Positions 62,583 through 64,000 of a stretch of 64,000 nt of DNA are shown here, piece by piece. Source of the DNA: Vanessa cardui (Eukaryota; Arthropoda; Insecta; Lepidoptera; Nymphalidae). How positions within the stretch are numbered: the first letter of the stretch is position 1; every line of letters begins with the position of its first letter. Location of the stretch: positions 12,426,114 to 12,490,113 of the forward strand of contig NC_061153.1 in assembly GCF_905220365.1 (NCBI RefSeq), written 5' to 3'. Made by a program: the position numbers and the translations under genes. Under the pieces are notes generated by a model, which was not told where the DNA came from, ran no database searches, and saw only the letters and a program-made list of their open reading frames with translations.

Positions 62583-64000
62583 TACATTATTATTATTATC
62601 ATTAAGCATCCGTCCATCCGTTTGGAAACATCCGTTTGGAACCCTCTATCCATGTCTGAAGTGACTTCATGGATAAGTTCACAGAGATTGGTTTCAGTAG
62701 ACTTCTTACTAATAAAACCGTGTTGTTGGTCAATAACTATAGACCGCAGCAGAGAAAAAATTTGATCGTAAACTATTTTCTCAAATAATTTAGCCAAAAC
62801 GCATAATTTGGAAATCGGTCTATAGTTCTGAACGTTATGTTTATCACCTGATTTGTACACTGGAACAACATATGATTTTTTCGAGATCAGTGGGATTTCA
62901 CCGCAGCTCAAAGATTTATTTAATAATAAGTAAATTGAATAGGCAAGAGACATTTGACATGATCTAATAAATAAAGGAGGAAGACCATCTGGACCATAAC
63001 CTTTAGTAATATCTAAAGCTTTTAGGTACTAATTAATTATATCGATAGATATTGACATGGATCCAATAGAAATATGGGTTTCAGAGGGGTCACTTGTAAG
63101 GCTCAATAAATTATAAGTTTCCGGTGGCTCATACACTGATTTAAAGTAGGAGTTAAAAAGGTTGCAGATTTCAATACATCCATGTCCGACAGTTCCATTA
63201 AAAACCATTGATTCCGGGAAATCATTCAATTTTTTTTTAGATTTTACAAAGTTCCAGAAAAATTTACTGTTTAATTTTTATTTCGGCGTTATGGATATAG
63301 TTATTGTAAAATGTCAGTTGTGCTTGTTTTTGTCTCCTCCTTCATAAACTAAACGTATCATAATCAATCTGTCTATTGTAATGCTTCCATTTTACATGAA
63401 ATTTCAGTATCTCCGTGATTATTTTTCTTAAAGATTTAGAATACCAAAATGGATAGTTATTGATATGTTTAACTGTCTTAGTTGGTACCAAGTTATTAAT
63501 TACATCATTAATGGTGGTATAAAATAAATCTACAGCATTAGTTAGTTATATCAGAATCATTAAGTAATTCAAACCAATCAATGCTGGCCAATGCACTATT
63601 TATTGCATCGTAATCTGCCTTACGGAACAAGCGTATAGTACGGGGAGCATATTTTATTGCAGACAATAATGTGACCTTAAGAGACAAGATTAATGCAGGG
63701 TGGTGTGGGTCTTCCGGTACTAATGGGTCATTACATCTACATACCAGACATTCACAACCACTTATAATTAGGTCAAGGTATCTACTATTAGTATTAGAAA
63801 CTGAATTAAATTGTTTTAAATCATTAAAATTTAGAAAATAGAAAAGTGAGTTAAAGTAGATGTCATCATTATGAAAATTTCGAAGATCCATATAACCCAT
63901 GTTATAAGAACACACCCAAGAAGCATTGGAGATGTTAAAATCTCCTAATAAGAAAATTATCACCAGGATGACAGATTATATATATTGAGACTAAATCAAA
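62583..64000 (-). pseudogene. LINE F, endonuclease end and RT amino part, runs off the window
   Basis: On minus: FLLGDFNISNASWVC, TNSRYLDLIISGCECLVC and PHHPALILSLKV (endonuclease end, 63963-63538). A linker with FNSYFKSVYEPPETYN (63229-63029) follows, then SKKSYVVPVYKSGDKHNVQN, YRPISKLCVLAKLFEKIVYD and DQQHGFISKKSTETNL (RT blocks 1-3). RT ends at MDRG near 62640, before the YADD block, next to (TAT)n. So it is 3'-truncated or deleted. Clade not determined (Jockey/CR1 group). Confidence 0.78.

Noticed and set aside
1..64000. Host protein-coding genes
   Set aside because: Every coding stretch with recognisable motifs belongs to a mobile element or a mitochondrial fragment; no host exon could be supported.

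Overview
This window is a retrotransposon and transposon graveyard from an insect nuclear genome, almost certainly a moth or butterfly. I see no host single-copy gene. The grounds for Lepidoptera are the AT-rich sequence, an endonuclease-RT LINE of the type abundant in moths (here called RTE-1), tRNA-derived SINEs starting with a GATGGCCCAGTGG A-box, BEL/Pao, Penelope and Harbinger elements, and nuclear copies of insect mitochondrial genes that need the invertebrate mitochondrial code. Nearly all of it can be explained as elements inserted in elements, and many insertions can be dated relative to each other by target-site duplications (TSDs) readable in the sequence.

Layout. 1-5.9 kb: an RTE-1 tail joined to a mitochondrial 16S rRNA piece, a SINE, a Tc1 fragment, and a Harbinger-type DNA transposon (transposase on minus, MADF-BESS protein on plus) split by a very young, pol-deleted Ty3/gypsy element of CsRn1 type with near-identical 522-bp LTRs. 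6.0-28.6 kb: a mitochondrial cytb fragment, then a Penelope-like element (PLE-2) split by a BEL/Pao element (6239-27674, minus). The BEL is itself broken by a DD82E Tc1/mariner-type transposon with two introns (11397-16480), which carries a Penelope element with an uninterrupted 808-aa ORF (11565-14301). It is also broken by a repeat composite enclosing a TTAA-flanked element (16939-20609), a LINE fragment and a nearly intact LINE (LINE B) sitting in its LTR.

28.6-36.8 kb: an RTE-1 copy split by a 5.6-kb Daphne/CR1-like LINE, which carries a 201-bp foreign RT fragment flanked by a 19-bp duplication. RTE-1 ends in (ATGG)n followed immediately by a mitochondrial nad6 fragment. 36.8-44.4 kb: a CR1-type LINE tail, a broken Ty3/gypsy gag-pol and a LINE B-family tail. 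44.4-62.4 kb: a single LINE (LINE D) spread over 18 kb because an I-clade LINE (45426-55862, 11-bp TSD) landed in its ORF1. That I-clade LINE was hit by a transposase-like element, a full-length RTE-1, a second Daphne-like LINE and two SINEs. A second ACCGACT repeat with a young RT fragment (RTE-B) lies between LINE D ORF1 and ORF2. 62.6-64 kb: part of another LINE on minus.

The genes do not form a host pathway. Autonomous elements supply RT, endonuclease, integrase or transposase; SINEs, the pol-less CsRn1 element and the coding-poor TTAA element are the dependants. Only the PLE-1 ORF, the RTE-B RT fragment, the LINE B ORF1 and the CsRn1 gag and protease ORFs remain open; nearly everything else has frameshifts or stops. 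All calls are from reading the sequence; no database search was made.
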